Positions 52,308 to 61,595 of a stretch of DNA of 64,000 nt are shown here, piece by piece; the stretch's first letter is position 1, and every line of letters starts with the position of its first letter. This DNA is from Fibrobacter sp. UWP2 (GTDB lineage: Bacteria > Fibrobacterota > Fibrobacteria > Fibrobacterales > Fibrobacteraceae). Where the stretch lies: contig NZ_FQYM01000001.1 of the NCBI RefSeq assembly GCF_900141705.1, positions 310,001 to 374,000 on the forward strand, read 5' to 3'. The position numbers were made by a program, and so were the translations under genes. The notes beneath the pieces are model-generated. The model was not told where the DNA came from. It worked only from the letters and a program-made list of their open reading frames with translations, and did no database searches.

Positions 52308-52891
52308 CACCAAATCCTCCTCTCAAGGTAGACCCCCACCGAGAGCATGTTGGAACGTTTGGGCAACGTCCACAACTCTTCCCATAAGATATCCAGGCCC
52401 GCATAGAAATTACCCTTATGCCAACAAGGGAGATTCAAGCGAGCAAACCACCCGAACTCCGTCTCGTTATCGGTCAAGGTTCCCCCTGGTTCCGAAAAAG
52501 CCAGGTCGCTGTTTTCATCGTCGTAATCGGCTCGCGCCCAGTTGCATATAAAACCCGCTCCAATGGCCAACGGGCGAATTTTACTCCAGCGCCAATCCAG
52601 GCCAAAGCGCCCGCTAAACTGGTGCACCCCATAAATATTCACCGAATCGGCAATTGGCATAAAATAGGAGTAATTGAACTGGATAAAGCCGTCGAAATCT
52701 TCCCAATAAGTGTAACGGACACCGACACCCCCAAAAAAGGTGTTATCGACCGCATCAATCAAATCACCAAAGGGGTATATTTCACCACCCTCAATACCCA
52801 CGTACAAATGCGAGAAGGCAGAATCCGCCGGTTCCGCATACGCGGCCATGCACGAAAGCGCTAAGGCGAGCATAAACTTTAGGATCTTCAT
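52307..52891 (-). CDS. Predicted outer-membrane beta-barrel protein
   Basis: A 194-residue exported protein: signal MKILKFMLALALSCMAAYA, then short strand/turn units (YVGIEGGEIYPFGDLID, FFGGVGVRYTYWEDF, FIQFNYSYFMPIAD, FSGRFGLDWRW, AGFICNW) ending VGVYLERRIW. Looks like an OmpA/OmpW-size eight-strand barrel. Coupled at both ends: overlaps rsmB by four bases and the next gene by one. Confidence 0.68.
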   Translation of the reverse strand: MKILKFMLALALSCMAAYAEPADSAFSHLYVGIEGGEIYPFGDLIDAVDNTFFGGVGVRYTYWEDFDGFIQFNYSYFMPIADSVNIYGVHQFSGRFGLDWRWSKIRPLAIGAGFICNWARADYDDENSDLAFSEPGGTLTDNETEFGWFARLNLPCWHKGNFYAGLDILWEELWTLPKRSNMLSVGVYLERRIW

Positions 52892-54105
52892 TTTTTACGC
52901 TCCAGTGCCTGGGCAAAGAATCTGTCCAGGCGGGGGTCGCCGTTTCCGGGAAGCACAGGCGTTTCCACCTTTTCGAATTCGGGATGCGCCTTGACAAAGC
53001 GGTTGATAACCTGAGTCGTCTCTTGCGGGTCGGGGCTACAGGTGGCGTATACAATGCGACCGCCATCGGCAAGGGCTGTATAGGACTTTTCGAGGATGCT
53101 ATACTGCAACTCGGTAAGTTCCTTGAACGATTCCGGAGTCACACGGTACACAGCCTCGGGGCGACGCGCCAGCACGCCCATGTTGCTGCAGGGGACATCC
53201 AGGAGAATGCGGTCGAACTTGCCCGTAACCGACAACGGCCTTTCCATCTTTACATTCTTGAGTTCAAGGCGGTCTACCAGATCCTGCATTTTTTCGAGAC
53301 GCGCTTCAGAGGAGTCCGTCGCCGTGATTTCGAGGGAACGGTCCATCTCGGCCATGAGGGCTGATTTTCCGCCAGGGGCAGCACAGACATCCCAAACTTT
53401 TAAGCCCGGTTTAAGATTCAAAAGTTTAACGACCTCGAATGCCGAAGGATTCTGGAAACTGAACTCGCCCTTCACAAATTCTGGGGTCGCCAAAAGCAAC
53501 TTGACGCCCACATCCCGCGGGAGTTCAATAAACCTGTCATAAAGAATCGAAGCGCCCGTAATACCTAGCTTTTGCGCCAGCACCGGAGCCGAGGTCTTTT
53601 GCAGGTTCACGCGGATCCATTCCACAGGGCGTTCCAAAGTCGACTTCGCCAAGGCTTCGGCACGGTCACCGCCGTACACGTCGAACCAACGGCGCACAAT
53701 CCACTCGGGCACAGAATTCTCTATGCTGATGCGACGAACTCGCTGTGGAGGAAGAGCAGGTTCGCCGGACCGCCGGGCTGCCCGCAGCACGGCATTTGTG
53801 AGACGGGCGGCGCCGTCTCCCAAATTCGCCGCTTTCGCCATCTCGACACTCGTGTTGATGGCGGCGTGGTCCGGCACATCCATAAAGAACATCTGGAATA
53901 GTCCCATCTCCAAAATCACGCGCACTTCCAGCGCGGGCATCTTTTTGGTGAGCGTCTTGATAAAGTACTCCAAGTACAAGTGCCTGCGGCATACACCCAA
54001 GGCAAGTTCCATCGCAAACGGCGAAAGCCCGCTTTCTTTAATAAAAGCGTCTTCCTTTAGCCACAGCAACAACACACGGTATGCTTCTTCTCGTTCCGTC
54101 AGCAA
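52888..54105 (-). CDS. rsmB: 16S rRNA (cytosine967-C5)-methyltransferase
   Basis: A 405-residue enzyme: an N-terminal NusB-like helical domain (about 1-130), then the m5C methyltransferase core with motif I DVCAAPGGKS, motif IV DVPCSNMGV and motif VI YATCSPDPQE. This is the classical RsmB layout, distinct from the NSUN4-like enzyme in the same window. The start is TTG (no ATG is near) and overlaps the fmt stop by seven bases. The fmt-rsmB order is common in bacteria. Confidence 0.92.
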   Translation of the reverse strand: MLTEREEAYRVLLLWLKEDAFIKESGLSPFAMELALGVCRRHLYLEYFIKTLTKKMPALEVRVILEMGLFQMFFMDVPDHAAINTSVEMAKAANLGDGAARLTNAVLRAARRSGEPALPPQRVRRISIENSVPEWIVRRWFDVYGGDRAEALAKSTLERPVEWIRVNLQKTSAPVLAQKLGITGASILYDRFIELPRDVGVKLLLATPEFVKGEFSFQNPSAFEVVKLLNLKPGLKVWDVCAAPGGKSALMAEMDRSLEITATDSSEARLEKMQDLVDRLELKNVKMERPLSVTGKFDRILLDVPCSNMGVLARRPEAVYRVTPESFKELTELQYSILEKSYTALADGGRIVYATCSPDPQETTQVINRFVKAHPEFEKVETPVLPGNGDPRLDRFFAQALERKK

Positions 54106-55052
54106 AATACAAGTCCCTCGCGTTTTTGGATACCACGCATAAAATCGGCCACAGGCATGGACTTTTTACCCTCGGCCTGTATTTCAACCACCTCCAAAAT
54201 ACCATCGCCCGTGCCGACAAAGAATCGATTCTCTTTGAAGGCAACCGCACCAACAGGGAGGTTCGCCGAAACGCCCGACGCCAACTTGCAATCGCCCACC
54301 CCAACCACGTCGGTTTTGCGCAGGTAAACCGTGCGACCGCCGAACTTGGAATAGCCGCCCGGCCAGGGATTGAACGCGCGGATGCGGTCGTGAATCACTT
54401 GCGCCGGCATGTTGAAGTCAATATTGCCTTCTTCTTTCTTGAGCTTGGGCGCTCCAGAAGCCTGGGCATGATCCTGGGTCAAATCTTTTTCGCAACCGTT
54501 CTCAAGCTGGGCAATGGCGTCGTCCAAGGCTTCTGTGCCAGGAGCAACCATCTTGTCGAGCAGGCTTACCGTTGTATCTTGATGGGCAATCTCAACAGTA
54601 CGCTGCGCAAGAATCGGGCCATGGTCCATCTTTTCGTCGAGGCGAAAAACCGTCACTCCCGTTTCTTTAAGGCCGTCGGCAATGGCACGCTGCACCGGGG
54701 CGGCACCGCGGTACTTGGGGAGCAGGCTTCCGTGAACGTTAACGGCACCGAACTTCGCCACGCCCAAGATGTTCTTGGGCAAAATGGAATACGCCACCAC
54801 CACAAACAAATCGGCATTATACTTGCGGAGGTCTTCTTCAAATTCGGGAGCCTTCAAATCGAGCGGTTGCAACACAGGCAAATTGTGATTGAGGGCGGTC
54901 ACCTTCACCGGCGGCGGCGTGAGCACGCGTCCCCTGCCCGCGGGTCTGTCGGGTTGGGTAACAACAGCAAGGACTTCCTTATCGGGACACGCAATGAGGT
55001 GTTCCAAAAAATGCGCCGCAAATTCCGGCGTTCCCATAAATACAATCTTCAT
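54099..55052 (-). CDS. fmt: Methionyl-tRNA formyltransferase
   Basis: A 317-residue formyltransferase for initiator tRNA. MKIVFMGTPEFAAHFLEHL at the start, the formyl-THF site NVHGSLLPKYRGAAPVQRAI, catalytic Asp in RLDEKMDHGPIL, and the C-terminal OB-like domain with INxxPWPG-type RAFNPWPGGYSKF. A long upstream extension of the frame runs against lrgA-lrgB and is not coding. First gene of a four-gene operon (fmt, rsmB, two barrel proteins). Confidence 0.94.
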   Translation of the reverse strand: MKIVFMGTPEFAAHFLEHLIACPDKEVLAVVTQPDRPAGRGRVLTPPPVKVTALNHNLPVLQPLDLKAPEFEEDLRKYNADLFVVVAYSILPKNILGVAKFGAVNVHGSLLPKYRGAAPVQRAIADGLKETGVTVFRLDEKMDHGPILAQRTVEIAHQDTTVSLLDKMVAPGTEALDDAIAQLENGCEKDLTQDHAQASGAPKLKKEEGNIDFNMPAQVIHDRIRAFNPWPGGYSKFGGRTVYLRKTDVVGVGDCKLASGVSANLPVGAVAFKENRFFVGTGDGILEVVEIQAEGKKSMPVADFMRGIQKREGLVFC

Positions 55053-55152
55053 GGCGAAAAAGATAGAAAGGACAAAAAGCAAAAGACGAAAGCTCAAAGA
55101 AAAGTCTCGGCTTTTTCGGCCTATATGCTCTTTTTCTAAATTTGGCAGTGGA

Positions 55153-55506
55153 ATGCGAGTTTTACAGCAACTAGCCATTATTTTTGGAATCTGCCTTGTG
55201 GGCGACATTTTGCACACCCATGCAGGCGTCCCCGTCCCAGGCAACATCCTTGGGATGATCATCCTCCTTTTGTTACTTTGTCTTAAAATTGTCAAAGTCG
55301 ACCAGATCAAGGACGTGAGCGACTTCTTTTTAAAACGGCTGGCGTTCTTCTTTTTGCCGCCCAGCATCGGTATCATGGCCGCTGGCGACGAGGTCTTGAG
55401 CCAGTGGCCCCTGCTGTTGATCCTCTGTATAGCGCTCACCATCGTCACCATGGCGGTGACCGGCTGGACCGTGCAACTTTTGAGCAAGAACAAGGAGGGC
55501 AAATAA
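55153..55506 (+). CDS. lrgA: LrgA/CidA-family membrane protein
   Basis: A 117-residue protein with four membrane segments and the CidA/LrgA signature VPVPGNILGMIILLLLLCLKIV followed by FFLPPSIGIMA. The family is holin-like and in Gram-positives controls murein hydrolase activity and metabolite export; roles in Gram-negatives are less clear. The ATG follows AGTGG. Overlaps lrgB by one base (TAATG). Confidence 0.85.
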   Translation: MRVLQQLAIIFGICLVGDILHTHAGVPVPGNILGMIILLLLLCLKIVKVDQIKDVSDFFLKRLAFFFLPPSIGIMAAGDEVLSQWPLLLILCIALTIVTMAVTGWTVQLLSKNKEGK

Positions 55507-56186
55507 TGCAAACGCCTCTCTTTGGAATCCTCCTTTCGCTCATCGCCTTCGAAATAGGTGTCGCCATCCGCAAAAAGTGGCAGAACTCTCTTTTGAACCC
55601 GCTCCTCATTGCAAACGTCCTCATCATCGGTTTTCTCAGCATTACCGGAGTGAGCCTTGAAACTTACAACCTCGGCGGCGACTACATTTCGTTTTTTCTC
55701 GGGCCTGTGACCGTCGTGCTCGCAGTCCCGCTCTACAAGCAAATACAGAACCTAAAAAAATACTGGCTCCCCATCCTCACCGGGATTTTTGTCGGGAGCA
55801 TCACTTCGGTACTTTGTGTTATCGGTTGCAGCAAGCTGGCGGGATTGAGCACGACCCTGATGCTATCCCTGGTGCCCAAGTCCATCACCATCCCGATGGG
55901 CTCCGTACTGTCAACGCAAATCGGGGGCGTTTCGTCCCTCACCATCATCGCGATTACCATTACGGGAATCACGGGAGCCGTCACTGCCCCCATGGTTTGC
56001 AAGTTCTTTAAAATCAAGAATCCTGTTGCGCAGGGCGTCGCCACCGGGACAGCGAGTCACGCCCTCGGCACCAGCCGGGCCATGGAAATGGGCGAAGTCC
56101 AGGGCGCCATGAGTAGTCTTTCTATTGGCGTCGCCGGTATATTTACCGCCCTCGTCGCCCCGTTCATCGTTCCGTTCTTCCTATAA
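55506..56186 (+). CDS. lrgB: LrgB-family membrane protein
   Basis: A 226-residue protein with about six membrane segments. Family motifs: FLGPVTVVLAVPLYKQ, LVPKSITIPMG and GTASHALGTSRAMEMGEVQGAMSSLSIGVAG. LrgB works with LrgA as an antiholin- or transporter-like pair. A longer frame upstream overlaps lrgA and is not used. A bidirectional terminator follows. Confidence 0.9.
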   Translation: MQTPLFGILLSLIAFEIGVAIRKKWQNSLLNPLLIANVLIIGFLSITGVSLETYNLGGDYISFFLGPVTVVLAVPLYKQIQNLKKYWLPILTGIFVGSITSVLCVIGCSKLAGLSTTLMLSLVPKSITIPMGSVLSTQIGGVSSLTIIAITITGITGAVTAPMVCKFFKIKNPVAQGVATGTASHALGTSRAMEMGEVQGAMSSLSIGVAGIFTALVAPFIVPFFL

Positions 56187-56190
56187 AAAG

Positions 56191-56219
56191 AAAAGGCAGG
56201 CCCATTAAGACCTGCCTTT
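56191..56219. terminator. Bidirectional intrinsic terminator, lrgB / FISUMP
   Basis: AAAGGCAGG and CCTGCCTTT with a ten-base loop, midway between the convergent lrgB and FISUMP stops; T-rich in both directions. Confidence 0.85.
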
Positions 56220-56231
56220 GTTTGGGGTGTA

Positions 56232-57950
56232 TTAAAGATCCTTCACGCACCGCAAGTGGCATCCATCCGACTTGCGGTAATCATCGCCTGTCAAGTAATT
56301 GCTCGAATAAGTCATGGTGTAAATCCAGGCATAGCTCGCCGAATACGAATGCGCACTGCAATACCTAGCGGCAAGATTACCAGAATAACTATAGGAACCG
56401 TACGCGTAACCCGAAGGGAGGGCCGTAAAGCCCGTCGCATTTGACGGCGCCGCGACAGAACTCGAATACGGCCAAACGCCGGAAGCCTTCAAGGCAACGG
56501 CAGAATTGCCCGCGGCGACATAGAGTTTGCGCCATTCCGTGGAATCCGGGACATGCCACCCTGTGGGGCAAATGCCCTGGTGCGGCTTGTGAATCATGGT
56601 ATCCGGAACAGACGACGAGTTGTAGGTAGAAGACAGGTTCATGGCCGATGCCCAACGGTAGCTCCTGCCGCCAATAACGCAATTGGAGTCCACATTACCG
56701 TAGCAGGTATGCCCGCTAATGAGATTGGGAGTAGCAGTGGTATCGGCGTAATTCAAATCCTCCGCCATCCAGGTAAGTCCGCCAATATCAACGGTCTTGT
56801 AGGTCTTATTATCGCGGGCATCCGTCAAGGTGGCGTAAGTCGCCGTTTTGCTAAAGTAGTCCTTTTTGCCAACTTTATAAAGGGAATCTTGCCCCCAAAT
56901 GCCCGAGCGACAAACAAATGTGTAGCCGTTCATGTCACGAGTTTCGCCTTCGCGCTTCTTGGTACAGGCGTAAAGCATGCAGACTTCCATGGACTTCGCC
57001 TCGCGCCAATGGTCTCCGTCGTACACATAGTAGACTTGGCCACTTTCACCCTTGAACACGCAGGACGTACTCAAGTCAGAATACTTGCTGCTCGAATAGC
57101 TGAACGCCCCCGGCTTAAAGGTTCCATCGGTAGAAGCCTTCCAGCCAATTGTATCGGCCACGGAATTCGAAGCCGCATACCAATATTCGTCATCGCCGTC
57201 GCACACGTAATAGTCGTGTTTGGCATCGCCAATGACCCCATTGGAATCGTATGCAAGTTCGCCATCGCGGGCCGCCGTGCAATAACCGAGGGTGGCCTCA
57301 CGAATGTTTATCGAAGACGAACTGTAGTAAGACGAAGATGAGTAACGGGAAGAAGACGAGGAGGACTTGGCTCCAGATGAAGAGGACGCTTGCAGCCAGA
57401 GAGTCGACTCAATCCACTCGTGTTCGGAGCAAATCACCCAACTCTTCATGGAAGATAGGTAGACCCGAGCCCCGGTAATCGAGGAAAGGCAAACGGGGAG
57501 CGCCGACATCGAGCTGACCGTATCGGGAACCGACTGCAAAGCGAATTCAAGCCACTTTCCATCTTCCTCAACGAAAATCAAGTTAATATTCAGCGACTTC
57601 ACGTAATACACGTCCTTATCGCGGGAATAGTTGCAAGTCGGCAGGTTCGAGTAGTTCGAAACGGTGTCGTCGGCAAGCACATCGGGTTTTTCTTTTTCCC
57701 TCATGGCGGCCTTCCATTCAAAATACTTAATCCACTTGCCCTCGTAACAGACCATGCGCGTATCCGTTTCCGAGAAATGGACAATCATGCCATCGCGATC
57801 TTCGTTACATTCCAAAGAATCCAAGTCGTCAATGGACTTCATGTACTCATCAATTTTTTTCTCCTGCACACTTTCGTCATCACTACAAGCAACAAGGGCG
57901 GTAAAGGAGACAATCAGTATGCAACCAATAGCAAGAATACTCTTTTTCAT
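56232..57950 (-). CDS. FISUMP lipoprotein
   Basis: A 572-residue lipoprotein with lipobox LVAC (Cys about 22), repeated small Cys/Trp beta modules (NRDGMIVHFSET...MVCYEGKWI; YYVKSLNINLIFVEEDGKWLEF; CTAARDGELAYDSNG...YYVCDGDDEYWY), a poly-Ser/Tyr linker (about 190-215), and one C-terminal FISUMP domain (LTDARDNKTYKTVDIGGLTWMAEDLNYAD to HLRCVKDL, about 395-572). RBS AGGAGG in the nine-base gap to the upstream gene. Close paralogue of its neighbour; function unknown. Confidence 0.85.
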   Translation of the reverse strand: MKKSILAIGCILIVSFTALVACSDDESVQEKKIDEYMKSIDDLDSLECNEDRDGMIVHFSETDTRMVCYEGKWIKYFEWKAAMREKEKPDVLADDTVSNYSNLPTCNYSRDKDVYYVKSLNINLIFVEEDGKWLEFALQSVPDTVSSMSALPVCLSSITGARVYLSSMKSWVICSEHEWIESTLWLQASSSSGAKSSSSSSRYSSSSYYSSSSINIREATLGYCTAARDGELAYDSNGVIGDAKHDYYVCDGDDEYWYAASNSVADTIGWKASTDGTFKPGAFSYSSSKYSDLSTSCVFKGESGQVYYVYDGDHWREAKSMEVCMLYACTKKREGETRDMNGYTFVCRSGIWGQDSLYKVGKKDYFSKTATYATLTDARDNKTYKTVDIGGLTWMAEDLNYADTTATPNLISGHTCYGNVDSNCVIGGRSYRWASAMNLSSTYNSSSVPDTMIHKPHQGICPTGWHVPDSTEWRKLYVAAGNSAVALKASGVWPYSSSVAAPSNATGFTALPSGYAYGSYSYSGNLAARYCSAHSYSASYAWIYTMTYSSNYLTGDDYRKSDGCHLRCVKDL

Positions 57951-57959
57951 AATTCCTCC

Positions 57960-59858
57960 TTATTCGTCCACGTCCTCAGTTGCAGATGAAGAACTCTCCG
58001 GGGCAGAAGAATCGCTTTCCGGGGTAGAAGAATCGCTTTCCGGGGTAGAAGTACTGCTTTCCGGAGCAGAATCGCTACTCGCCGGAACAGAAGAACTGCT
58101 CGCAGGCGCAGACACCGTATTCTTTATGCAGCGCAGGTTACAGGTGTCGATCTTGTCATCGCGCCTAAAGGACATGTAATTCGTCCCATAGCTCAGGGTA
58201 ATCACGTAGCTTTCGTCACTATACGAGGAATACTGCGTCGCCGTGCAGAAATTGGCGTAATAGCCGCCATCGGAACCGGCTTCGTACCCGGCAGGAACAG
58301 CCGAGAAACCCGTCGTATTGGTCGCCACCTTCACAGAATCGCGGTAGAAGGGCCAGACGCCGGCGCTCTTCAAAAGCGAAGCGTCGTTGTTCACGGACTT
58401 TCTCAACACACCCCATTCCGTAGTATCGGGGACATGCCAACCCGAGGGGCACAATCCCTGGTGGCTGATGGTATCCAAAAGCGGTGCAGTCAAGCGCTTG
58501 CTGTTGTATGTGGAAGAAACCTTCATGGCAGCGTTCCAGTAATAGAAGCGACCACCAATGTCACAGGTAGTATCGGCAGAAACTGCATAGCAACGGCTGT
58601 AGCCGCCCTGCAGTGATTCCACCTTGATGGAGTCGGCAAAGTTCAAATTCTCGGCCATCCAAGTCTGGGTGCCGATGGTCACCGTTTTGTAGACCTTGCC
58701 GTCACGCTCGTCTGTAAGCGAACCATAACTCACGTCGGCATTAAAGTACTTTTTGTTGCCCATGCTGTACAGTGTCTTGGGCACCCAGTTAGTACCGTTG
58801 CACGAGTAGGTGTAGCCGTTCCATGTATTCACGGTTCCGGTCTTGGCCGAAGTACAACCTTTTTGGAAGCAAATCGACAAGGTGTCGGCAGCGCGCCAGT
58901 GCCCGTCGTAAATGTACACCTTGTGGCTATACGAAACATTGGAAGCAAGGCAGTTCTCGGAGAACGGCTTGTACGAGTAAGCAGACCACAGTCCCTCTTT
59001 CAAGGTGCCGTCCATACCGGCAGTCCAGCCCAAGGTGTCCAGGTACAGCTGGGAGGCTGCAATCCACAGACCCGAGCGGCAAACATAGTTGTAGGTACTG
59101 GAATAACCAATGAGGTCCGAGGAATCCATTTTGACAACGCCCTCGTTGGTCGGAGTGCATTCGCCAAGGACATCTTCCCTAGTGAGCGAAGAGCTCGAGG
59201 ACCTCTTATAAGAAGAAGAGCTATAGCGGTAAGAACTGGAAGAAGAACCCCAAGTCACGTGCTCAGTCCACGACCCGTCTTCACAAACCAAGGTCATCTC
59301 GTCGTCCTCGACGTAAATCAAGTTGCCCTCGCTAGAGGAATTGCACTTGTACGAGGTAATCTTGGAAATCGTCGAGATGGTGTCGACCTTCGACGAACCC
59401 GCCGACGACGAGGAGGACGACGACGGAGTCTTGGGCTTGTATTCCATCCATTCGTAGTCAAGGCAAATCATGTACGTGTTGAGAGAGGCGATGAACACCA
59501 CAGTGCTGTCGTAGCTGTATGTGCAGGAGCTCAACTGGGAAAGTGTGCGGAGCGTATCGTCGGCGGGGAAATAAATGTTCAACTTGCCCGAAGATGCGGA
59601 ACCGCCCTCTTGCTTGTCCTCGACAGTGAATTCAGCCCAAAATCCGTCTGCGCAGTAAACGTACTTGTTTTCTTCTTTTACATAAACGGAATCGCCGTCA
59701 TTCGACTTGGCGCACAAGCCCAGGTCGTCGTAGGTGTCGACCGCGGTATACTGGTCGGTCGGGTCTGTGTCATCGGATTTGGTCGAACTGCCACACGCAG
59801 TCAATATACATGACACTGAAAAAGCGGCAATGAGCGTTGCTGTTTTTTTCAAGAACAT
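57960..59858 (-). CDS. FISUMP lipoprotein, tandem paralogue
   Basis: A 632-residue lipoprotein (lipobox LTAC, Cys about 22) with the same layout as its downstream neighbour: small Cys/Trp modules, a poly-Ser linker (RYSSSSYKRSSSSS), and a FISUMP domain (LTDERDGKVYKTVTIGTQTWMAENLNFAD to CNLRCIKNT). It differs by a C-terminal low-complexity tail of imperfect PESDSS/PESSSS repeats (last 45 residues), an unusual place for such a linker. AAGGAG sits six bases before the ATG; the upstream frame extension lacks a signal. The pair is co-transcribed and arose by tandem duplication. Confidence 0.85.
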   Translation of the reverse strand: MFLKKTATLIAAFSVSCILTACGSSTKSDDTDPTDQYTAVDTYDDLGLCAKSNDGDSVYVKEENKYVYCADGFWAEFTVEDKQEGGSASSGKLNIYFPADDTLRTLSQLSSCTYSYDSTVVFIASLNTYMICLDYEWMEYKPKTPSSSSSSSAGSSKVDTISTISKITSYKCNSSSEGNLIYVEDDEMTLVCEDGSWTEHVTWGSSSSSYRYSSSSYKRSSSSSLTREDVLGECTPTNEGVVKMDSSDLIGYSSTYNYVCRSGLWIAASQLYLDTLGWTAGMDGTLKEGLWSAYSYKPFSENCLASNVSYSHKVYIYDGHWRAADTLSICFQKGCTSAKTGTVNTWNGYTYSCNGTNWVPKTLYSMGNKKYFNADVSYGSLTDERDGKVYKTVTIGTQTWMAENLNFADSIKVESLQGGYSRCYAVSADTTCDIGGRFYYWNAAMKVSSTYNSKRLTAPLLDTISHQGLCPSGWHVPDTTEWGVLRKSVNNDASLLKSAGVWPFYRDSVKVATNTTGFSAVPAGYEAGSDGGYYANFCTATQYSSYSDESYVITLSYGTNYMSFRRDDKIDTCNLRCIKNTVSAPASSSSVPASSDSAPESSTSTPESDSSTPESDSSAPESSSSATEDVDE

Positions 59859-59925
59859 ATTTGACTCCTTCAACCTCTTTCGGGTTGTCTTTTCAAAATA
59901 AAAAATTCGGTTCACATTCGTAAAC

Positions 59926-59950
59926 CTACAACCCGTAAAAAATGTTGTAG
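59926..59950. repeat. 7-bp inverted repeat before the FISUMP pair
   Basis: CTACAAC and GTTGTAG with an 11-base AT-rich spacer, in the 134-bp gap between the SagB-like stop and the FISUMP start. No T-run follows, so an operator is more likely than a terminator. Confidence 0.35.
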
Positions 59951-59992
59951 CAAGGAGCAACAAATCCTTTTTCGGAACCGTCGCCCCTCACT

Positions 59993-61363
59993 CTACCTTG
60001 AGGCGCTCTGCAGGCGGAGGTTCTTCCCCACCAGGGAACAAGAAATCACTTGCTCGCTCTCTGGTATCCCGCTGACTTTCCTCAAGTCGTCTTGGAACAC
60101 AAAATGTTCTGTACGCACATTCTTATGGAGCAACCGACCCGAAAGGTCCAAAGACTCCTGTAAGAATCCTGCGTTTAAATTTAGATAACGATACGCTCTT
60201 TCGCCAAGGATCCCGCAAGATTCTTCCAAATTTGAGGTCAAAATGACCGCGAACGAGGCATTCTGGACCGCCTCGGGGTCGGCAAAACACTTGGCAAACT
60301 TTTTGATGTTCGCATCGTGCCTCTGCATATAGATGGATTTGCGCACCGGAACGTAGCGGTAAGCACCCGAAAAAACGAACATCACGTCAAAGACGACCAC
60401 CCATATTTTAAGTAGCCCCGCCCCGAAGGCGTTTATCGGTCCGGCCTCGAGCCAGCGCAGCATCGAAGAAAAATCGTCAATGTCCATCGTGGCGCGGTCA
60501 AAGGGAACGGCTCGACGTTCTGGCGACTTCAGGAACCATATCTCGTGGAAAAAGAAATCGCCTGGGTACTTTGCCGGGGTAAGAGGGAATTCCTCGCCCG
60601 AGAGAGGCTTGGTCACCACACGGCGCACCTTGATGCACCGGTTGAGGTCGTTGATGCACTCCCCCCGGTTTTGCAACATAAAGCGCGACGGGTAACGGGG
60701 GCCCGGTTCCATATTCTCGCTGCGGTTGGAGTAGGCGAATTCGCCCATGCCGTCGTCCACGGAGTTGAAGGCGACCATGCTGTTCTCCGGGAATAGCGCG
60801 ACCGCCGCCAGCGGGAGCTCAGTCGGGCCGAGTTCAAGCGCCACGGCAAGCGCATCATCAACAAAACCGGCAAGAGGGAATACTTTTTTGCCCTGCGACT
60901 TGGCAAAGAGAATCGTATTCGCGCAGGCGGCGCCCACGTCCATTTGCACCTGGCGGTAAGCGGACTCCCTAAAGCGCCACACAGACCGTTCCATGAGGCC
61001 GGTGTACAAATAAAGGATATTCGCCTGCTCCACAAAATTTTTTTCGGGGAACACAGCGGCAATGGCCGCCATCATCGGCCTCCCGCCAATGTTCACCAGC
61101 TCGCGCGAATCCTGGTCGTAAAAGTAGACGCCGTCGGGAACTTCGCCACCGCGAACCACCAAGTACACCCCAACCGAGCAAAGCCCGTCGGCAAAGGCGG
61201 GAGCGTGCAGCGGGCACTTGGATTCACTCAGGGCATAGCGCTTGGCACCCGCATACCGCTTGTCGAGCAGCGGCATGTTCTCCCAGTGAAGCATGACCGG
61301 GTCGCCACTGCTGCGGGGCGCGTACTGAGTGGAGTCGTGATATGTCTCTGAATAAAAGGGCAC
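59993..61363 (-). CDS. SagB-type nitroreductase-fold oxidoreductase, tandem domain
   Basis: A 456-residue protein with two nitroreductase-like halves, the layout of SagB/ThcOx flavin oxidases that aromatise azolines in modified peptides. The first half starts FYSETYHDSTQYAP...W.NMPLLDKRYAGAKRYAL; GLCSVGVYLVVRGGEVPDGVYFYD and VDVGAACANTILFA-like segments follow; the second half carries FSSMLRWLEAGPIN and GILGERAYRYLNLNAGFLQESLDL. The start is GTG without a clear ribosome site. No YcaO cyclodehydratase, precursor peptide or transporter is adjacent, so a RiPP role is not supported; other redox chemistry is equally possible. Confidence 0.75.
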   Translation of the reverse strand: MPFYSETYHDSTQYAPRSSGDPVMLHWENMPLLDKRYAGAKRYALSESKCPLHAPAFADGLCSVGVYLVVRGGEVPDGVYFYDQDSRELVNIGGRPMMAAIAAVFPEKNFVEQANILYLYTGLMERSVWRFRESAYRQVQMDVGAACANTILFAKSQGKKVFPLAGFVDDALAVALELGPTELPLAAVALFPENSMVAFNSVDDGMGEFAYSNRSENMEPGPRYPSRFMLQNRGECINDLNRCIKVRRVVTKPLSGEEFPLTPAKYPGDFFFHEIWFLKSPERRAVPFDRATMDIDDFSSMLRWLEAGPINAFGAGLLKIWVVVFDVMFVFSGAYRYVPVRKSIYMQRHDANIKKFAKCFADPEAVQNASFAVILTSNLEESCGILGERAYRYLNLNAGFLQESLDLSGRLLHKNVRTEHFVFQDDLRKVSGIPESEQVISCSLVGKNLRLQSASR

Positions 61364-61523
61364 GGATAAAAATTAAATAAAAAGCTAAAAAAAAGCCCCG
61401 AAATACGCAAAAAATAGGCAAATTTCGCAAATCCAATACATTTAATACAGTTTTGTCTCTAAGTTCACTTTCCGCACAGACATTCCCATTCAAAGTTCGT
61501 AATTTAAAAAAGGAAGAGACTCA

Positions 61524-61595
61524 ATGTTTCAAATCTCCTTTCATAACCAAACCCACAAGCTGCACGGCAGAACCGTGCGGCTTTCTTGTTTTTAA
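61524..61595 (+). CDS. 23-codon leader-like ORF overlapping a terminator
   Basis: AUG-started ORF MFQISFHNQTHKLHGRTVRLSCF with AGGAAGAG six to nine bases upstream. Its last third is the stem of an intrinsic terminator, the arrangement of a leader peptide with attenuator: three of the first 14 residues are His. The next gene starts 21 bp later. Whether it is translated is unknown; a simple terminator with a chance ORF is the alternative. Confidence 0.35.
   Translation: MFQISFHNQTHKLHGRTVRLSCF
61557..61593 (+). terminator. Intrinsic terminator before the metalloprotease gene
   Basis: An 11-bp stem (AAGCTGCACGG / CCGTGCGGCTT, one G-U) with a five-base loop and a T-rich tail. No larger gene precedes it on this strand, so it ends either the short ORF transcript or acts as an attenuator. 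Confidence 0.8.

Noticed and set aside
54099-55742. Extended fmt frame of 547 codons
   Set aside because: The first 230 codons are antisense to lrgA/lrgB; fmt starts at the conserved MKIVFMGTPEF.
59993-61363. RiPP biosynthetic gene cluster around the SagB-like gene
   Set aside because: No YcaO, precursor peptide, leader protease or transporter is seen on either side within the window.
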